NCBI GenBank assembly: GCA_041588495.1
Contig: JBFGWM010000110.1
Location: 1 to 8,933, forward strand
DNA length: 8,933 nucleotides
Reading direction: 5' to 3'
Source: JBFGWM01 sp041588495
Lineage (GTDB): Bacteria > Pseudomonadota > Gammaproteobacteria > Pseudomonadales > JBFGWM01
Below are positions 5,297 to 8,933 of the stretch, piece by piece. The position numbers and the translations under genes are program-made. Within the stretch, counting starts at the first letter, position 1, and each line of letters begins with the position of its first letter. A model generated the notes under the pieces. It was not told the origin of the DNA. It was given only the letters and a program-made list of their open reading frames with translations, and did no database searches.

Positions 5297-6037
5297 TCAC
5301 GAGGCCTCGCTGATCCGCCTATGATGTTCGCCGACTGCCGAGTCCCCGTCGGGCACCGCCCAGTCCACCGGATCCTGGCCTTGAGAAAGCAGGTAGTCGT
5401 TGGCACGGGAAAAGTGCTGACACCCGAAGAATCCGCGCGAGGCGGACAGTGGCGACGGATGCGGCGCCCGCAGGACCAGGTGACGTCGGCCGTCGATGAT
5501 GCTGCCCTTGCGCTGGGCGTAACTGCCCCAGAGCATGAACACCAGTCCCTCACGCTCCGCGCTCAGGACCTCGATCACCCGGTCGGTGAACCGTTCCCAG
5601 CCTTTTCCCTCGTGGGCCGCCGCCCTTCCCCGTTCCACGGTGAGTACGCTGTTGAGCAACAGCACGCCCTGGCGGGCCCAGGGAACCAGACAACCACATG
5701 CGCCGGTGTGCGCCCCGACGTCGGATCCGACCTCGCGGAAGATGTTGCGCAGTGACGGCGGCAGCGGGATGCCCGGTTTCACCGAGAAACACAGGCCATG
5801 GGCCTGGCCAGGGCCGTGGTAGGGATCCTGGCCGAGAATGACCACGCGCACCTTGTCCCAGGGGGCCATGTTGAACGCATTGAAGATTTCATCACCGGGT
5901 GGGTAGACCACCCTGCCCGCGGACTTCTCGGCAAGCAGGAAGGCCCGCAACTGCTCCATGTACGGCTGCGAGAACTGGTCGGCGAGACGCGCCTTCCACC
6001 CTGCTTCCATGCGTACCCGATCGTTCTGCCCGGCCAT
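5297..6037 (-). CDS. ung: Uracil-DNA glycosylase, family 1
   Basis: The 246-residue enzyme removes uracil from DNA and leaves an abasic site, the first step of base excision repair. Motif GQDPYHGPGQAHG carries the catalytic Asp71 (E. coli Asp64). The FNAF region, LLLNSVLTV and the HPSPLS loop (His193 and intercalating Leu197) are all present, followed by RGFFGCQHF. I chose ATG 6037 because GGAG lies 7 nt upstream and a perfect TATAAT at 6077-6072 predicts a transcript start near 6065, giving a short normal leader. A GTG at 6064 would be almost leaderless. The C-terminus extends a few residues beyond the E. coli protein. The gene is convergent with the second receiver gene. Together with the SRAP gene 1.3 kb away it forms a small abasic-site theme. 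Confidence 0.97.
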   Translation of the reverse strand: MAGQNDRVRMEAGWKARLADQFSQPYMEQLRAFLLAEKSAGRVVYPPGDEIFNAFNMAPWDKVRVVILGQDPYHGPGQAHGLCFSVKPGIPLPPSLRNIFREVGSDVGAHTGACGCLVPWARQGVLLLNSVLTVERGRAAAHEGKGWERFTDRVIEVLSAEREGLVFMLWGSYAQRKGSIIDGRRHLVLRAPHPSPLSASRGFFGCQHFSRANDYLLSQGQDPVDWAVPDGDSAVGEHHRRISEAS

Positions 6038-6071
6038 GGCGCGCTCCAAGCTGATGACTCCCACGACCCGG

Positions 6072-6077
6072 ATTATA
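6072..6077 (-). promoter_or_regulatory. ung: Probable -10 element of the ung promoter
   Basis: On the - strand this reads TATAAT, a perfect consensus. It sits 34 nt upstream of the ung ATG, in a position giving a leader of about 28 nt. The -35 region (GCGACG at 17 bp spacing) is poor, so strength is uncertain. Confidence 0.55.
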
Positions 6078-6236
6078 TGGGAACGGACGGGTTGCGTCGC
6101 TTCAGACCGAGCGGAAGGCGATGATCTATACTTTTACCTATTGAAACGCCGCAAAATTCCACCCTCCCGCCAAAAATCAGCATTTACAGGATATTTACTA
6201 TTTCATCATTTCACTTTTCAGTATACGATTAGTGCT

Positions 6237-6256
6237 TGAATGATGAATGATCATTC
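6237..6256. promoter_or_regulatory. Putative TetR-type operator: 12-bp palindrome with an extra half-site
   Basis: GAATGATCATTC (6245-6256) is a perfect 12-bp palindrome. It is preceded by a direct repeat of its left half, so TGAATGA occurs twice in tandem (6237-6243, 6244-6250) before the inverted TCATTC. A TATACG -10-like hexamer (6222) lies just upstream. Such palindromes are typical of autoregulated TetR-family genes; the one downstream starts at 6453. Confidence 0.5.
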
Positions 6257-6452
6257 GGTAAATTAATAAGAGTGTACCATTACGTCTGGTTGTACATACA
6301 CGGTATGGGAGCTGGATCGTATGGCTTCGGCAGGTAGTTTCCACGATGCCCGAGAACCAGGGTGCGACCCGAGATGACCTGGGGTTGATTCACCTGGATG
6401 CGAAAGCAAAAAAGCCGCAACCGGCAATTATAAAATTGAACGAGGAAATAAC

Positions 6453-7103
6453 GTGCCCAACACAATCAACGCGGAACTGACGCCGCGCAAGACACCCAGT
6501 CAGCGACGGTCCCAGCAACGCGTCGAAGGCATCCTGGATGCCTGCGCGACGCTGCTGCACGAAGTCGGCCCCGACGGGGTCAACACCAACAGTATTGCGC
6601 AGCAGGCCGGTATCCCGGTCAGTTCCCTGTACCAGTACTTTCCCAACAAGCACGCGGTGCTGGTTTCGCTCATGGACCGCTACCTCGAGCAGATCAATCA
6701 GCTGGCCAGCGGCTTCCAGGATGAACAGCACCAGGCAATGCACTGGACCGACCTCACCGACGCGGTGATTGACGTGTTCATGCGTGAAGGCGGCAAGCAC
6801 GTCGGCCTCGGACCGCTGTGGAACACCCTCCAGGCACACCCCGCCCTGTACAGTTTCGGTGCTGCCAGCCGCAGCGAGCAACTGCGCAACCTGCGTGACC
6901 TGCTGATCGGCTACAACCGCCGCCGCGACGATAACCGCTTCACTGACGAGGAACTCAGCTCGGTGCTGAATATCTGCCTCGATGCCGTGGTTCCGGTGCT
7001 GTCCCGCGCAATCACCGAGCAGGACAAGAACGAACGCAACCGGCTGATCGACGAGGTCAAGCGCCTCGCCAAGGGCTACATCAAGAACTACGTTCCCGAC
7101 TGA
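6453..7103 (+). CDS. TetR/AcrR-family transcriptional regulator (second)
   Basis: The 216-residue protein begins with a polar tail (TPRKTPSQRRSQQRVEGI) that leads into the TetR DNA-binding domain. IAQQAGIPVSSLYQYFPNKH (about residues 48-67) is the helix-turn-helix with the family-typical YQYFPNK. The C-terminal domain is helical and I could not assign it to a ligand class. The start is GTG 6453, with GAGG (6442-6445) 7 nt upstream. No enzyme or transporter gene is adjacent in the same direction, so its targets besides itself are unknown; the palindrome about 200 nt upstream is a candidate site. Its last 16 bp, including the stop, overlap the 3' end of lysS on the opposite strand. It shares only the general family pattern with the TetR encoded at 2730. 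Confidence 0.92.
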   Translation: MPNTINAELTPRKTPSQRRSQQRVEGILDACATLLHEVGPDGVNTNSIAQQAGIPVSSLYQYFPNKHAVLVSLMDRYLEQINQLASGFQDEQHQAMHWTDLTDAVIDVFMREGGKHVGLGPLWNTLQAHPALYSFGAASRSEQLRNLRDLLIGYNRRRDDNRFTDEELSSVLNICLDAVVPVLSRAITEQDKNERNRLIDEVKRLAKGYIKNYVPD

Positions 7104-8626
7104 TCCCGCGCCCCCTCGGGGCGCATGTGCGGGAACAGCAGCACGTCGCGAATCGATGCCGCGTCGGTGAACAGCATCACCAGCCGATCGATCCCGATCC
7201 CCTCACCCGCGGTGGGGGGCATGCCGTACTCGAGGGCGGTCACGTAATCCTCGTCGTAATACATCGCCTCCTCGTCACCAGCCTCCTTGTCCGCCACCTG
7301 TCTGCGGAAGCGCTCGGCCTGGTCCTCCGGATCGTTGAGCTCGGAAAACCCGTTGGCGATCTCGCGCCCGGCGATGAACAGTTCGAAGCGGTCGGTGACG
7401 TCCGGATCGCTGTCGCTCATGCGCGCCAGCGGTGACACCTCGGTCGGGTACCCGGTAATGAAGGTCGGCTGCAGCAGGCGGTGTTCGACCGTCTTCTCGA
7501 AGATTTCCAGCAGCAGTTTTCCTGCACCCCAGGCGTCGTCCGGCTCGATGCCCAGGCGGCTTGCAGCGGCCTCCAGGGTGGCCCGGTCGGCGAGGTCGGA
7601 ACCGGCAAGATCCGGGTTGTGGGCACGCACCGCCTCGGCCACCGTCATCCGCGTGAACGGCTGGGACAGGTCGATCGCGGTTCCCTGGTAGACCAGTTCC
7701 GGCGTACCGAGCACATCCTTCGCCACCGACCACAGCAGGTTCTCAGTGAGATCCATGAGGTCGTGGTAATCCGCGTAGGCCTCGTAGAATTCCAGCATTG
7801 TGAACTCGGGATTGTGACGGGTCGAGAGCCCCTCGTTGCGGAAATTGCGGTTGATCTCGAAAACCTTTTCGAAGCCGCCCACCACCAGTCGCTTGAGGTA
7901 GAGTTCGGGCGCGATACGCAGGTAAAGCTCCATGTCGAGAGCGTTGTGGTGGGTGACGAAGGGACGCGCGGCCGCGCCGCCAGGCAGCACCTGCATCATC
8001 GGGGTCTCCACCTCGAGGAACCCGCGGCTGACCAGGTAGCCGCGGATCGCGTCGATCATGCGACTGCGCACCTTGAACACGCGCCGTGATTCCTCGTTCA
8101 TGACCAGGTCCAGGTAGCGACGCCGGTAGCGCGTTTCCTGGTCGGCCAGGCCCTTGTGCTTGTCCGGCAGCGGACGCAGGGACTTGGTCAGCAGGCGCAG
8201 TTCGTCGACCTCCACCGACAGTTCGCCGGTGCGCGTCTTGAACACGCGTCCCGCGGCACCGACGATGTCGCCGCTGTCCCAGTGCTTGAACGCGTTGTAG
8301 ACGCCTTCCGGCAGGTTGTTCTTGCGGATGTACAACTGGATGCGCCCGGACATGTCCTGGATGGTGGCGAAGCTCGCCTTGCCCATGATGCGCCGCAGCA
8401 TGATGCGTCCCGCCACCCGCACGCGGATGTCGCGCTCGTCCAGGGACTCGCCGCTTTCCGCGTCGTAGTCCTCGTGCAGTTCGGCGGCCAGCGCATCGCG
8501 CCGGAAGTCGTTCGGAAACGCGTTGCCGTTCTCGCGCAGTCCGGCGAGTTTCTCGCGGCGCTGCTGGACCAGCGCGTGCTCGTCCTCGGCGGCCTCCTGG
8601 CCGGTGTTTTCGTCTGCCTCGGTCAT
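7088..8626 (-). CDS. lysS: Lysine--tRNA ligase, class II
   Basis: The 512-residue cytoplasmic enzyme charges tRNA-Lys with lysine using ATP. The N-terminal OB-fold anticodon-binding domain spans roughly residues 65-150 (VAGRIMLRRIMGKASF, GRIQLYI). Class II motif 1 is around 188-215 (RGFLEVETPMMQVLPGG), motif 2 at 256-283 (FEINRNFRNEG, RHNPEFTMLEFYEAY), and motif 3 at 474-486 (GEGIGIDRLVMLF). The length is close to the 505 residues of E. coli LysS, to which it is highly similar throughout. The ATG at 8626 has GGGA 6 nt upstream and lies 22 nt after the prfB stop, so the two genes are co-transcribed as in E. coli. The 3' end, coding for the last residues DQSGT and a TAG stop, overlaps the convergent TetR gene by 16 bp. 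No intrinsic terminator follows. Confidence 0.98.
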   Translation of the reverse strand: MTEADENTGQEAAEDEHALVQQRREKLAGLRENGNAFPNDFRRDALAAELHEDYDAESGESLDERDIRVRVAGRIMLRRIMGKASFATIQDMSGRIQLYIRKNNLPEGVYNAFKHWDSGDIVGAAGRVFKTRTGELSVEVDELRLLTKSLRPLPDKHKGLADQETRYRRRYLDLVMNEESRRVFKVRSRMIDAIRGYLVSRGFLEVETPMMQVLPGGAAARPFVTHHNALDMELYLRIAPELYLKRLVVGGFEKVFEINRNFRNEGLSTRHNPEFTMLEFYEAYADYHDLMDLTENLLWSVAKDVLGTPELVYQGTAIDLSQPFTRMTVAEAVRAHNPDLAGSDLADRATLEAAASRLGIEPDDAWGAGKLLLEIFEKTVEHRLLQPTFITGYPTEVSPLARMSDSDPDVTDRFELFIAGREIANGFSELNDPEDQAERFRRQVADKEAGDEEAMYYDEDYVTALEYGMPPTAGEGIGIDRLVMLFTDAASIRDVLLFPHMRPEGARDQSGT

Positions 8627-8648
8627 ATCGTGTCCCGCGCGGATGCGC

Positions 8649-8933
8649 TCAGAGTCCCTGCTTGAGGCTGGCCTCGATGAAACGATCGAGATCGCCGTCG
8701 AGTACCGCCTGGGTGTTGCTGGTCTCGACGCCGGTACGCAGATCCTTGATCCGCGAGTCGTCGAGCACGTAAGAGCGGATCTGGCTGCCCCAGCCGATGT
8801 CCGCCTTGTTCTCCTCGATCACCTGCTGCTCCGCGCGACGCTTCTGCATTTCCATCTCGTAGAGACGTGCGCGCAGCTGGTTCATGGCCGTGTCCCGGTT
8901 CTGGTGCTGGGAGCGCTGGTTCTGGCACTGCAC
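8649..8933 (-). CDS. prfB: Peptide chain release factor 2, C-terminal part
   Basis: Partial gene: the last 94-95 residues are in the window and the N-terminal part lies beyond the right edge. RF2 terminates translation at UGA and UAA codons. The fragment starts just after where the GGQ catalytic loop would be (QCQNQRSQHQNRD) and contains the RF2 signature DIGWGSQIRSYVLDDSRIKD followed by LRTGVET, then the C-terminal end FIEASLKQGL. The GTG at 8933 is an internal valine codon, not a start. The programmed +1 frameshift site usual in prfB would be near the 5' end and cannot be seen here. It is the first gene of a prfB-lysS operon. Confidence 0.97.
   Translation of the reverse strand: MQCQNQRSQHQNRDTAMNQLRARLYEMEMQKRRAEQQVIEENKADIGWGSQIRSYVLDDSRIKDLRTGVETSNTQAVLDGDLDRFIEASLKQGL

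Larger units (their letters stand above)
6065..6452. other. 388-nt AT-rich intergenic region between ung and the second TetR gene
   Basis: It contains the ung -10 at its left end, an AT-rich stretch from about 6150 to 6290, and the TGAATGA/TCATTC half-site cluster at 6237-6256. The last 190 nt before the regulator are of ordinary composition. One frame is open from 6262 to 6480 and includes a 44-codon ATG-initiated ORF (6346-6480) without a good ribosome site. I see no tRNA, no clear terminator and no convincing protein gene. Confidence 0.6.

Noticed and set aside
6038..6064. GTG at 6064 as the ung start
   Set aside because: It would be at or near the predicted transcript start, while ATG 6037 has a GGAG ribosome site and fits the family length better.
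6280..6465. A 61-codon - strand frame in the ung-TetR gap
   Set aside because: No ribosome site or recognisable motif, and it overlaps the TetR start; probably spurious.

Overview
This is a GC-rich bacterial chromosomal window with seven complete genes, plus partial genes at both edges. The close match of the housekeeping proteins to E. coli-type GltA, RF2, LysS and Ung, together with the prfB-lysS gene order, points to a gammaproteobacterium. The high GC content and the accessory genes suggest an environmental lineage, but genus cannot be fixed from the sequence alone.

Layout, left to right. (1) The window opens with the 3' end of citrate synthase (gltA), closed by a clear intrinsic terminator. 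(2) A compact three-gene operon follows on the + strand: a flavin-containing monooxygenase, an alpha/beta hydrolase that appears to start at TTG only 4 nt downstream, and a TetR-family regulator whose start overlaps the hydrolase end. (3) Convergent to it, with 6 nt between stop codons, is an SRAP/YedK-family abasic-site protein on the - strand. (4) Divergent from that gene are two paralogous stand-alone CheY/Rcp1-like receiver proteins, separated by an AT-rich spacer with its own regulatory look. (5) Uracil-DNA glycosylase (ung) lies on the - strand, with a perfect TATAAT upstream. (6) A 388-nt AT-rich intergenic region carries a 12-bp palindrome and leads to a second TetR-family regulator. 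(7) That gene overlaps lysS tail-to-tail by 16 bp. lysS is preceded by the 3' end of prfB, so the two form the usual prfB-lysS operon on the - strand.

The most interesting signal is a 23-nt element present twice at 21/23 identity (583-605 on +; 4144-4122 on -). It carries the inverted repeat TGACG-N4-CGTCA followed by a T-rich TTTAAT tract. One copy precedes the monooxygenase operon; the other lies in the divergent promoter region between the SRAP gene and the first receiver gene. The simplest reading is a shared operator, perhaps for the TetR encoded at the end of the monooxygenase operon. That would link an oxidation/hydrolysis pathway to an abasic-site protein and a receiver protein. A second theme is that ung, which makes abasic sites, and SRAP, which crosslinks to them, lie 1.3 kb apart.

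No tRNA, rRNA, CRISPR array, insertion sequence or phage gene was recognised. The window is otherwise ordinary chromosome, and the accessory content is the monooxygenase operon, the receiver pair and the second TetR gene.
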